Assembly (NCBI RefSeq): GCF_025567345.1
Contig: NZ_JAOQJS010000001.1
Location: 532,232-596,231 of the forward strand
Source of the DNA: Coprococcus ammoniilyticus
Lineage (GTDB): Bacteria; Bacillota; Clostridia; Lachnospirales; Lachnospiraceae
Length of the DNA stretch: 64,000 nucleotides
Direction of reading: 5' to 3'
The notes beneath the pieces were generated by a model, which worked only from the letters and a program-made list of their open reading frames with translations, was not told the DNA's origin and did no database searches. Positions 49,903-58,944 of this stretch are shown here, piece by piece (the stretch's first letter is position 1; each line of letters opens with the position of its first letter). The position numbers and the translations under genes were made by a program.

Positions 49903-50865
49903 ATGATAAACACGATTAATCAAATGTTTGGAACTAATTTTGAAATGAAGAAAATTGAAAAAATAAAGGGACTTCCGGTTTATATGCTGTCCAAAAGAAG
50001 TATTTACGAGGTATCGGATAAAGAAAATGCATTTATATTAGTTAAATTGGCAGATTCTGAAAAATTTGGCGTAATTGCCTTAAAAAAACAGCAAAATCAA
50101 TATGAAGAAAAGACAAATCTGCCTGTTGCTTATTGGTTTGAAAATATTACCAGAGCTCAGCGGGATGCACTTATTGGGCATCGGATTCCTTTTGTGGCGG
50201 ATGATAAACAGATGTACCTTCCATTTTTGGGAATCGCAATACACAATTCATTCAGGAAAAAGAAAGAAATAAAAACCGAAAAAATGATGCCTGTTACACA
50301 GAGCTTATTTTTGTATTTAATATACGAGTGCAAAAATAAGAAAATTATGAAAAAACAGGCTGCAGAATATCTGAATGTTACAAAGACATCGATTACAAGA
50401 GCCAGTGAACAACTAGAAAAGATGGGACTGATATGTCAGAAAACAGATGGAAAAGAATGTTATATGTGGACCGAGGATAGTGGCTATCAATTATTTATAA
50501 AAGCAAAACGATATCTGATCAATCCGGTGCAGAAGTCGTTTGTAGTAGAGAATATGAATCAGTTTACCGACATGCCTGTATCAGGCGAAAGAGCTCTTTC
50601 TAATTATTCGATGTTGAATCCTTCGGTTATTGAAAGTGTTGCCATTGATAAATCTATGGCAAAAGAATATACATTTAAAAAAATAGATGAAAGATGGGAA
50701 GATAATAAGGATATGATAAGAATTGAATTTTGGAAATATAATCCTGATCGGTTTTCAAAAAATGGCATGGTAGATCCTATATCTTTATGTATGTCTTTAT
50801 CAGATGTAGAAGATGAAAGGGTTGAAGGCTCGATTGAAGAAATGTTGGAGGAATATGCATGGTAG
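49903..50865 (+). CDS. AbiEi-like antitoxin with internal winged helix
   Basis: A 320-residue protein overlapping a nucleotidyltransferase gene by seven bases. The central part (about 135-180) is a MarR-like winged helix (LFLYLIYECKNKKIMKKQAA, then AEYLNVTKTSITRASEQLEKMG); residues on both sides are unlike common repressors. Such an arrangement with a downstream nucleotidyltransferase is that of AbiEi/AbiEii type IV toxin-antitoxin systems, in which the first protein counteracts and represses the toxin. The AGGAGG before ATG 49903 is strong. AbiEi is usually about 200-300 residues with its helix-turn-helix at the N-terminus, so this is a variant, or a different partner with a similar layout. 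Confidence 0.65.
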   Translation: MINTINQMFGTNFEMKKIEKIKGLPVYMLSKRSIYEVSDKENAFILVKLADSEKFGVIALKKQQNQYEEKTNLPVAYWFENITRAQRDALIGHRIPFVADDKQMYLPFLGIAIHNSFRKKKEIKTEKMMPVTQSLFLYLIYECKNKKIMKKQAAEYLNVTKTSITRASEQLEKMGLICQKTDGKECYMWTEDSGYQLFIKAKRYLINPVQKSFVVENMNQFTDMPVSGERALSNYSMLNPSVIESVAIDKSMAKEYTFKKIDERWEDNKDMIRIEFWKYNPDRFSKNGMVDPISLCMSLSDVEDERVEGSIEEMLEEYAW

Positions 50866-51605
50866 TTGGGATAGATACATTTCGAGAGAAATTTAAAGCA
50901 TATGTAGATTGTTATACAATTATTGGAGGAACAGCTTGCGATATTATTATGTCAGAAAATGATACTGCATTTCGAGCAACCAAAGATATCGATATGATTT
51001 TGATATTAGAGGATAAAACTCAGGAGTTCGCAGAAGCTTTTTGGGCTTATATTAAGGATGCAGGCTATAAATGCGGTTGGAAGAACAGTGATAAGATGCA
51101 TTTCTATAGGTTTACAGAACCTAAGGAGGGATATCCAAGTATGATTGAATTATTTTCAAAAAGACCGGGATATCAATTAGAACTAGAAACTGGTATAGTT
51201 CCGATTCATATAGCTGAGGATACATCCAGTTTATCTGCGATATTATTAAATGATGATTTTTATAATTTTATGTTACAGGGACGTAAGATTATAAATGACA
51301 TATGTGTTCTGGGAGCAGAATATCTGATACCTTTTAAGATGTATGCCTGGTTAGACTTGAAAAATAAAAAACAAAACGGTGAGCATGTAAATGAGAAAGA
51401 TTTGAAGAAACATAAATATGATGTATTTCGATTACTTCAGATTGTTCAAAATGACTCCAAAATAAGAGTTGAAGGTTTGGTAAAAGAAAGTATTGTAGCA
51501 TTTTTAGAAGAAATGTTAGATGAGATACTTCCATTGGCACAATTAGGACTTCCATTTGAAAAAGAAGAGGCAATTACAATTCTTCATGAGTTATATTCAG
51601 TATAA
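50859..51605 (+). CDS. AbiEii-like nucleotidyltransferase toxin
   Basis: A 248-residue predicted nucleotidyltransferase. The active-site signature is YTIIGGTACDIIM (20-32) with the double-Gly motif and FRATKDIDMILIL (38-50), whose DID carries the metal-binding acidic pair. The C-terminal helical domain (LIPFKMYAWLDLKNKKQ, with a Lys/Tyr suited to substrate binding) completes the AbiEii layout. In the type IV systems known from Streptococcus and Mycobacterium (MenT) such enzymes add nucleotides to tRNA acceptor ends and stop growth. Whether this protein is toxic cannot be known from sequence. It is cotranscribed with the putative antitoxin (7-base overlap). Confidence 0.72.
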   Translation: MVVGIDTFREKFKAYVDCYTIIGGTACDIIMSENDTAFRATKDIDMILILEDKTQEFAEAFWAYIKDAGYKCGWKNSDKMHFYRFTEPKEGYPSMIELFSKRPGYQLELETGIVPIHIAEDTSSLSAILLNDDFYNFMLQGRKIINDICVLGAEYLIPFKMYAWLDLKNKKQNGEHVNEKDLKKHKYDVFRLLQIVQNDSKIRVEGLVKESIVAFLEEMLDEILPLAQLGLPFEKEEAITILHELYSV

Positions 51606-51650
51606 AAATATATTATATATGAAATACATAATAAGGGAAATAATATTTGT

Positions 51651-51688
51651 AAAAAGGAGAATGAGTTTTAAATACTCATTCTCCTTTT
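51651..51688. terminator. Bidirectional intrinsic terminator
   Basis: AAAAGGAGAATGAGT pairs with ACTCATTCTCCTTTT around a short loop, with A and T runs on both sides, between convergent genes. Confidence 0.88.
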
Positions 51689-51710
51689 AAAATCTAAAAT
51701 TCAGATCCTG

Positions 51711-52766
51711 TTATTTCGCATGATGAATAGCGGGTATGTGAATCTTGGTGATAAGATTTGTCAGGCGGTTTAAAATCAGCGCCAGTACGATGGATATAGC
51801 AACCATGATCAGTTCGTATCGTCCATAACAGGTATGGTAGCCGTAATCTCTCATAATGCCTCGTACAGTAACGTGCGTCAGATATAATTCCAGAGAATAT
51901 TTGCCAAACCACTCAAAAAACTTTTTTATGCAGTTATGTAATTTTTCAAAACGCTTCAATTTACCAAATAGAATTGCAATTAAGATACATGCACTGATAT
52001 TAAGAAAAGCAGCGGAATATCGCGCAAATATAATTTTGCTGCCCTTCCGAAATTGGATTGCGAATAAAGATAAAAGCATCAAACCATATGCACCATAGGA
52101 TATAGGGCGTTTTTCATAGGAGTATTTACCAATAAAGCAGCCAAGACAGAAAAATGGAATACGTAATAAAGCCAGATTGATATTGCTGAAAAAACCCTTA
52201 TTTGATAATTGTATTACTATGGCTATCATAGTGAAAAATGTGAAAAGATTGATCAGACGCATTTGTTCGGATTCTTCATCTGGCGCTTTATCTAATATCC
52301 GGAATATGAATGGAAAAATAAGATAACAAAAGCATATTAACAGGATATACCAGAACCATGCCATTCCCCGTGTAAAAAATGAATAGAAAAATATATCAGA
52401 AAAAAATGCCTTTATTCCTGTTTTTTCAAAGAAAAGATCATTCCAGCAAAGAGCGGGTATAGATACCAGAAAATATGGAATCAGAATTTTGGTAAATCTC
52501 CGCTTATAAAACTGGGAAATATCCGGATGCTTTTTCATTGCGTAGTACAAACCAAAACCGGATAAGAAAAGAAAACCGTCTACACTTGAACTGGTGATAT
52601 AGTTACGGAAAAATTCTACCCATCCGTTTTTGTGGACGTGATAGATGCCACAGTCCTCCACATAATGAAATACTATAATGCATATAATAGATATTCCCAT
52701 CAGAACACCACGGTAATCGGAGATGATATCCCATGTGTTTTTCTTTTTTGTTGTAATTGTTTTCAT
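51711..52766 (-). CDS. Membrane acyltransferase (Acyl_transf_3 family)
   Basis: A 351-residue integral membrane O-acyltransferase with about ten helices. Family marks are the N-terminal YRGVLMGISIICIIVFHYVEDCG (part: SIICIIVFHYVEDCG, with the conserved His) and SSVDGFLFLSGFGLYYAMKK (the R-to-S variant of the GF-L-GF motif), plus FARYSAAFLNIS and the helix SLELYLTHV at the C-terminal half. It probably acetylates a surface glycan, lipoteichoic acid or exopolysaccharide, which fits its position beside the teichoic-acid-type transferase. It is transcribed opposite to that gene. Substrate is not determined. Confidence 0.87.
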   Translation of the reverse strand: MKTITTKKKNTWDIISDYRGVLMGISIICIIVFHYVEDCGIYHVHKNGWVEFFRNYITSSSVDGFLFLSGFGLYYAMKKHPDISQFYKRRFTKILIPYFLVSIPALCWNDLFFEKTGIKAFFSDIFFYSFFTRGMAWFWYILLICFCYLIFPFIFRILDKAPDEESEQMRLINLFTFFTMIAIVIQLSNKGFFSNINLALLRIPFFCLGCFIGKYSYEKRPISYGAYGLMLLSLFAIQFRKGSKIIFARYSAAFLNISACILIAILFGKLKRFEKLHNCIKKFFEWFGKYSLELYLTHVTVRGIMRDYGYHTCYGRYELIMVAISIVLALILNRLTNLITKIHIPAIHHAK

Positions 52767-52944
52767 AGATAAAACCCTCTTTAATATATTTTTAAGTCAA
52801 ATATGTAAAAATAATCATACAGCAAAAAAAGCGACTTGTACATAGGTGGAATCTTAATAAATATAACAGGTACTTGTATGCAACAGGGATATGATTTATA
52901 ATAAATTCAATTATGTTTACAAATAATAGAGGAGTTAGGAAGAG

Positions 52945-55900
52945 ATGCGTTTAAGCGGATTGAAAAAGTTTTTTAGTAGAGATACAGATAAAAAAGATGA
53001 AAAACTTGAAATAGAGATTAAAACAGAAGAACGGGATATAGAGCAGGAAAAACAGGCACTGGAGCAGGAACGCCTGGAGGAAAAGGAACGTCAGCAGGCA
53101 TTGATCGATGAGGAAAATGCGAGAGAGGTAGCAGAGGTTCACCAGATCTGCGCGGGAAAAGAAAAGGACAAGGTATGGGCGTTCTGTGCCGGACAGTACA
53201 GTAATGATTTTCGGGGGAATCCAAAATATCTGTTTTTGTATATCAATAATTATAGAAAAGATATTGTTCCATACTGGCTGTGTGATGATGTAGAACTGAT
53301 CGAGATGATCCGTGGTATGGGCTTTCATGCATATCGCATGGGAACACCTCAGGCAGAAACGATCATCAGCTATACCGGCGTACTGGTTTCTGAGCAGGTA
53401 AAGGCATTTATTCCGGATGGACTGGAACAAGCAAAGTATCTGAATCTCTGGCACGGTGTTGGCGGTGTAAAGGTTGTAGAGCGTAAGATCAAAGAAGGAC
53501 GTTTACTGCCGGAACTTGCAAAGAAATATATTGCAAGAAATGAATATTATCGTACCTATGAATTATATCTGGCACCATCTGCATTTATCGAGAATATAGC
53601 AAAGGCGGAGCTTGGATTAACGGAGAAGCAGATCGTAAGAGCCGGATATCCAAGATGCCTGTATCAAGCGAATTATAAGAAGATTGAAACATATGATCAT
53701 GATCTGATCGGACAGAAGGGGCTTCCGGAGGATACCAAGATTGTTGCATATACACCAACGTATCGGAATAATCCGGATGGTGAGCTGTTCTCCAAGGCAA
53801 TTCCGGATATTGACCGTATCATAGAGGTATGTGAGAAAGAGCATCTGTTGATGATATTTAAGATGCATCCGCTGCTTGAAAAGGAACAGGGCTTCCTCTG
53901 GGCAAAGCAGAGATATGCAGATTGTAAATGGCTTTTGTTCTGGGATAACACCAATGATTTCTATGAGATCTTGGATAAGATCGATCTGTGTATCATGGAT
54001 TATTCCTCTATATTTACAGATTTTATTGCGGCAGGCTGCAAGCATTTCCTGCGGTATGCGTTTGACTTTGACAATGACGATCTGGATTTCCCGATGGATT
54101 ATGATGAGGTTACACCGGGCCGAAAATGTAAGAATTTTGATGAATTGGTTCAGGCACTTTCGGAATATGAGAAAGACGACATCAGCGATAGTCTGGATCG
54201 GATCAGTAAGCTGTACTGGGAGTATTCTACTTCAGACAGTATGGATAAGATCATTGACAGCACGATCGCATTTGTACCGGAGAAGGTAGAGCTTCCAACT
54301 CTGTATAGCTTTGATATCTTTGATACGCTGTTTTCCAGAAAGGTACTCGATCCGGTTGGCATCTTCTACTATGTACAGGAAAAAATGCAGGAGGATGGAG
54401 GGTTCCCAAGAGCGCTTGTTCTGAATTATCCATCGATCCGTAAAACATCAGAAGCAAATGTAAGAGAATATTATAATAAATCAATTGCACTTCGTGAATC
54501 AGAAAAGGTTGAGATTCAGTTTGATGAGATCTTTGCCCGTATGGCATCCGTATATAATCTGACAGATGAGCAGGTACAGAAGCTAAAGGCTTGGGAGCTG
54601 GAATGTGAATATGACAATGTAATCCCGTTGCCGGAGCAGATCGATATGATTAAGAAATATCTGGCACAGAAAGATACGGTTATTCTGGTCAGTGATATGT
54701 ATCTGCCGAAGGATGTGATCCTTGAGATGCTCCGCAGAGCGGAGCCGATGTTAACAGAACTGCCACTGTATCTGTCCTGTGAATATGGAGTCCAGAAGGT
54801 ATCACAGCAGTTATTCTTTGAAGTATTTGCAAGTTTTGAACCATATTATGATTTTAAGAAGTGGGTTCATTATGGTGATAATCCGATTGCCGATCACAAT
54901 CCGCCAAGAAAGATTGGAATCGAAGTAAGACAGGTTGCAAAACCGGAATTTTCCGATATTCAGACACAGTTGGTAGAACAGCTTGGAACGTATGATTCCT
55001 ATCTGGTGGCTGCACTTCAGACCAGAATGGCTGCAAAGGCAGTATATACAAGAGATGAATTTGTATCCACATTCGTGACGATCTGCATGGTTCCATATGT
55101 AGACTGGGCGCTTCGGGATGCAATCAGAAGAGGATATCAGACGTTATATTTCATTTCCCGTGACGGACATCCATTAAAACGGATCGCAGATGCGATCATT
55201 GAGGCGCGGGGACTTAACGTAAAGACAAAATACATCTATGCATCCAGAAGAACATGGAGAATCCCTTCTTTTATCCATGAGGTTGACCGTGAATTCTGGG
55301 AGCCATATGGCAGTTTTGGAAATATCACTTCTAAGGACAAGCTGTTAAAAGCAATGGATCTGACAGACCGTCAGTTCCGTAAGTTTTTCCCGGCGGTTGT
55401 TCTGGATGGAGTTAATTTTACAGATAAGAAAGTATTAAATGGTCTAATCGACATATTTAAAAAGTCCGAAAGCTATAATCAGTATTTGATGAAAAAGGGA
55501 GCAGAAGAACGTGTACTTGTCAGCAGATATCTGGAGCAGGAGATTGACCGGACAGAGAAATTTGCCTTTGTGGAATACTGGGGCAGAGGTTATACACAGG
55601 ACTGCTTTGTCAGACTGTGGCATGATATTGTAGGGGAAGAAGTGGATGTACCTTACTATTACAGTAGAACGGTACTTCCGACGATCGGTCATTCCGTACG
55701 ATATAATTTCACGACCAATAATACGGCACAGTTCTTTATGGAAGGTATCTTTGCCAATATGCCATATAAGAGTATTGAGAAATACCAGGTTATAGATGGT
55801 AAGGTAGAACCGGTCATTGTTCCGGTTCCACACGATACGAGCCTTTTTGACTCCATGCAGAGACTTCTTCCGGAATTTGCATATCAGTATGCGAAGCTTC

Positions 55901-58587
55901 CACTTCATACACCGGAAGATACAGACCGGATGCTGTATGAATTTGCATTGAATTATTATAGAAATAATCTGGAAAATGAGGAATTTGCTGAGCAGATCGG
56001 TGGGCTGGTAGATTCGATTTCCCTCTATGGTAAGAAGCGTGAATTTGCACCGCCATTTACCATGAAGATGTTAGACAGCTTTGCGTCGAAGGAGAAAACC
56101 CGTGGAATGGGAAGTGTTACGACGAGTATCACCATGTCTGTAACCCGTGCTTCGGAAGAAGTAAAGAGACGGTATTTTGAGATGTACCAGATCATGCCGG
56201 GTGATGGATATGCTTCCGGTAGACTGTTATCAGAAGGAGAACTGGAAGAGAACAGAAAATACAAAGAGAAATACGAAGAGATCAAGGAGCGTGCAGAGCG
56301 ATTTGCCGAATTATATGACGAGGCATCGGATGTATACGGTATTGAGAACAAGATCGTATTTGTAACAAATGCGAAGAATTTTACATCCGGATATCTTGGC
56401 AAGATGGCAGAAATGATGAAAGCACATAAGGAATTTTCGGTTGTTTTGCTTCGCATGGGTAATACCAAAAAGACGGATGAAGAGATTGCAGCGATTGTTG
56501 CATCTGCAAGATACATTATTGTTCCGGCAGCGATCCACCTGTTCTGTCGGACATCCTTCAGAATGGGAACAGATATGATCATGCTTCGTGATAATGCATT
56601 TAACCTTTATAATCAGGGGTATGAGGTTCGCTATTTCCTCAAATGGAAGCAGAAATATTTTGATTATGTCCTGAATAATGATACGGATATCCTTCAGGTT
56701 CCATCGGAACATCAGAGAGCGGAATTTGATAAGCAGTTCTCGCCAAAGGAAATGGATCGGGAAGTTCTGTATGGAAACTGCAGTACGGATATGTATTTTG
56801 ATAAGGACTTCATCAGTGAGGCAAAACAGAAGCTGCAGGATCTTTTCCCGGAGACAGCAGACAGAAAGGTTATCCTGTACATGCCAACGCTTCGTAGAGT
56901 GAATTCCAGCAGCATATGGGCGAGAATCTTCAATATGCAGGCATTAAGCAAACTGATCGGTGATAAGTACTGTGTGGTTGTCAGCCTGAATGCGATCCAG
57001 AGCAAGAATGGATTTAAGAATGAACTGGAAGTAGAAGGCTTCAGTAAATGTATTAACAAGAACAATGGTATGACGATCCGTGCCTTAATGGTAGCAAGTG
57101 ATGTGATCGTAGGTGATTACAGAGATTCCTTCTTTGAGACAACGATTCTGCGTAAGCCGGCATATTCGACCGCCTATGATTATGAGAAGATCATCAAGGG
57201 GCTGAATATGTCCCTGCATGCAAATGCATTTGATCAGAACCTGTTCTGCCCGATCGTCAGAACCGAACAGGAGCTTGCGGATCAGTTGAAGCAGATCGAT
57301 CACTATGATTATCAGAAGATGGATCAGTTCCGGGAGAAGATGTTTGCAAACTGCGACGGACATTCCATGGAGCGTGTGCGTGATTATCTGCTTGCACATT
57401 ACAAGGATTACGATAATCTGGTTACAAAGGATGAGCAGAAAAAGAATAAAGAATTTTATGAGAAATATCAGGAGCTGAAGAAGGTTGCGGATGAATTTGC
57501 AGAGGCATATGAGCTGGTCGTTCCGGAAACGGATATTGTAGATCAGATCGTTCTGTTATCTGAAAGAGCACTCACAAAGAATGATCCATTGTTCCAGTTG
57601 AAGGAATATCTGAAGGAACAGAAGATCTCCTGTAAGGTATTAATGCTGGATCAGAAAAAGACGGATCTTCTGCTATTAGCAAGGGAGCTTGCAACAGCAA
57701 GATATATTGTGACTTCAAAACCTGTTTCGATCCTGTGTCGCTGTGAACTTCGGGAGGAAACAGAGCAGATTATGTTGCCGGAGCTTGCATTTTCATTATA
57801 TAAGAAAGAACTTCAGGCTGTTGATGAGATCAGGTGGAAGAGAAAGGGTGCGCATCTTGCTGCACAGAATCCGGTTTCGGTGCTTCAGATTCCGTCTGAA
57901 GGACAGGAAGATCTGTTCCGTAAGACCTATTCCGGAAATGGAAATGTTTATTGTGGACTGAAGGGAAGCTGCAATACGGATCAGTATTTTGACCAGAAGC
58001 TGATAGAGGAATCCAGAAATGCACTTATGAAGTTGATACCGGAGCTGAATGGACGTAAGATCATTCTGTATATGCCAAGCTGGAGAAAAGATAAAGAAAC
58101 CAGAAAGACGGCGATGCTTTCTCTGAGCAAAATGCAGACAGCGCTTCAGGATAAGTACATGGTTGTGCTTCATTTTGATCAGGCAGGTCAGAAGGAAAAG
58201 GACCTGAAACAGTACGAGATCCCTGGTTTCTGCAAGGTGCTCGAAAAAGAGATTCCGGCACGAAGACTGCTGATGGCAGCCGATGTGATCGTAGGAGATT
58301 ACAGTGCTTTATTCTTTGAGAGTGTGCTGCTTGGAAAACCGATGTATTCATCTGCATATGATTATGAGACATTTATAGAAAAAGACAGCATTCAGATGAC
58401 AGCAGAAGAATTTGCAAATGAAATGTTCTGTCCGATCGTGAAGTCTGCAGAAGATCTGGTGAATGAGATCCGACAGATTGAATCATATGATTATCAGAAG
58501 CTGGAAGTATTTAGAAAAGATGTATTTGCTGACTGCGATGGCAATTCAGTCAGACGAGTTGCAGAATATCTGCAGCAACAGAGATAG
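52945..58587 (+). CDS. Giant triple glycerophosphotransferase-like protein with HAD domain
   Basis: A 1,880-residue cytosolic/peripheral protein for wall teichoic acid or capsule synthesis. An N-terminal coiled coil (about 20-65) precedes a CDP-glycerol glycerophosphotransferase-like domain (about 75-450) with LNLWHGVGG (near 171), FKMHP and MDYSSIFTDF. A HAD-type phosphatase follows (YSFDIFDTLFSRK near 452, VSDMY, HYGDNPIADHNP near 640) and a large unassigned region (about 700-1045; FISRDGHPLKRI, EYWGRGYTQDCF). Two more transferase-like units come next (about 1133-1490 and 1531-1880), each with GDYRDSFFE or GDYSALFFE and YDYE. These two lack the LWHG and KMHP histidines of unit 1. Ordinary TagF-type enzymes have 400-750 residues. 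AGGAAGAG precedes the ATG. Confidence 0.87.
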   Translation: MRLSGLKKFFSRDTDKKDEKLEIEIKTEERDIEQEKQALEQERLEEKERQQALIDEENAREVAEVHQICAGKEKDKVWAFCAGQYSNDFRGNPKYLFLYINNYRKDIVPYWLCDDVELIEMIRGMGFHAYRMGTPQAETIISYTGVLVSEQVKAFIPDGLEQAKYLNLWHGVGGVKVVERKIKEGRLLPELAKKYIARNEYYRTYELYLAPSAFIENIAKAELGLTEKQIVRAGYPRCLYQANYKKIETYDHDLIGQKGLPEDTKIVAYTPTYRNNPDGELFSKAIPDIDRIIEVCEKEHLLMIFKMHPLLEKEQGFLWAKQRYADCKWLLFWDNTNDFYEILDKIDLCIMDYSSIFTDFIAAGCKHFLRYAFDFDNDDLDFPMDYDEVTPGRKCKNFDELVQALSEYEKDDISDSLDRISKLYWEYSTSDSMDKIIDSTIAFVPEKVELPTLYSFDIFDTLFSRKVLDPVGIFYYVQEKMQEDGGFPRALVLNYPSIRKTSEANVREYYNKSIALRESEKVEIQFDEIFARMASVYNLTDEQVQKLKAWELECEYDNVIPLPEQIDMIKKYLAQKDTVILVSDMYLPKDVILEMLRRAEPMLTELPLYLSCEYGVQKVSQQLFFEVFASFEPYYDFKKWVHYGDNPIADHNPPRKIGIEVRQVAKPEFSDIQTQLVEQLGTYDSYLVAALQTRMAAKAVYTRDEFVSTFVTICMVPYVDWALRDAIRRGYQTLYFISRDGHPLKRIADAIIEARGLNVKTKYIYASRRTWRIPSFIHEVDREFWEPYGSFGNITSKDKLLKAMDLTDRQFRKFFPAVVLDGVNFTDKKVLNGLIDIFKKSESYNQYLMKKGAEERVLVSRYLEQEIDRTEKFAFVEYWGRGYTQDCFVRLWHDIVGEEVDVPYYYSRTVLPTIGHSVRYNFTTNNTAQFFMEGIFANMPYKSIEKYQVIDGKVEPVIVPVPHDTSLFDSMQRLLPEFAYQYAKLPLHTPEDTDRMLYEFALNYYRNNLENEEFAEQIGGLVDSISLYGKKREFAPPFTMKMLDSFASKEKTRGMGSVTTSITMSVTRASEEVKRRYFEMYQIMPGDGYASGRLLSEGELEENRKYKEKYEEIKERAERFAELYDEASDVYGIENKIVFVTNAKNFTSGYLGKMAEMMKAHKEFSVVLLRMGNTKKTDEEIAAIVASARYIIVPAAIHLFCRTSFRMGTDMIMLRDNAFNLYNQGYEVRYFLKWKQKYFDYVLNNDTDILQVPSEHQRAEFDKQFSPKEMDREVLYGNCSTDMYFDKDFISEAKQKLQDLFPETADRKVILYMPTLRRVNSSSIWARIFNMQALSKLIGDKYCVVVSLNAIQSKNGFKNELEVEGFSKCINKNNGMTIRALMVASDVIVGDYRDSFFETTILRKPAYSTAYDYEKIIKGLNMSLHANAFDQNLFCPIVRTEQELADQLKQIDHYDYQKMDQFREKMFANCDGHSMERVRDYLLAHYKDYDNLVTKDEQKKNKEFYEKYQELKKVADEFAEAYELVVPETDIVDQIVLLSERALTKNDPLFQLKEYLKEQKISCKVLMLDQKKTDLLLLARELATARYIVTSKPVSILCRCELREETEQIMLPELAFSLYKKELQAVDEIRWKRKGAHLAAQNPVSVLQIPSEGQEDLFRKTYSGNGNVYCGLKGSCNTDQYFDQKLIEESRNALMKLIPELNGRKIILYMPSWRKDKETRKTAMLSLSKMQTALQDKYMVVLHFDQAGQKEKDLKQYEIPGFCKVLEKEIPARRLLMAADVIVGDYSALFFESVLLGKPMYSSAYDYETFIEKDSIQMTAEEFANEMFCPIVKSAEDLVNEIRQIESYDYQKLEVFRKDVFADCDGNSVRRVAEYLQQQR

Positions 58588-58605
58588 AAAATGTGACAAC
58601 AATAC

Positions 58606-58642
58606 AGGAGCCGTTCCCGATTATGGGGAGCGGCTCTTTTTA
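58606..58642 (+). terminator. Intrinsic terminator of the transferase gene
   Basis: GAGCCGTTCCC pairs with GGGGAGCGGCTC around a short loop, followed by T5. Confidence 0.88.
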
Positions 58643-58773
58643 CTTTATAGGAAAGTTTGTCTTATAAAGTAAAAAACTTCAGAAATTTGTTATGCGAAGA
58701 GAGCGTTTCTTTACGGAATAAACGGAATATGGGATTCCTGTTTATATTTATAAACAATTAAGGTGAAAATATA

Positions 58774-58801
58774 TTGAAATGAAGATTCGGTTGTGTATAA
58801 T
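58774..58801 (+). promoter_or_regulatory. Promoter of the surface adhesin gene
   Basis: TTGAAA (58774-58779) and TATAAT (58796-58801) are 16 bases apart, leaving a leader of about 135 bases that is purine-rich and has no clear hairpin. Confidence 0.65.
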
Positions 58802-58944
58802 ATTAAGTATCTATATTCAGGTATAGTAGTTTTCTGCGCTCAAAATTAAAGAGGTGCGTATAATAATATATCTGAAGGAAGCAACAAAAGAACAAAGAAC
58901 AACAAAGAAAAAGAGAATAAGAACAACAAATGGAGGTAAAGAGA

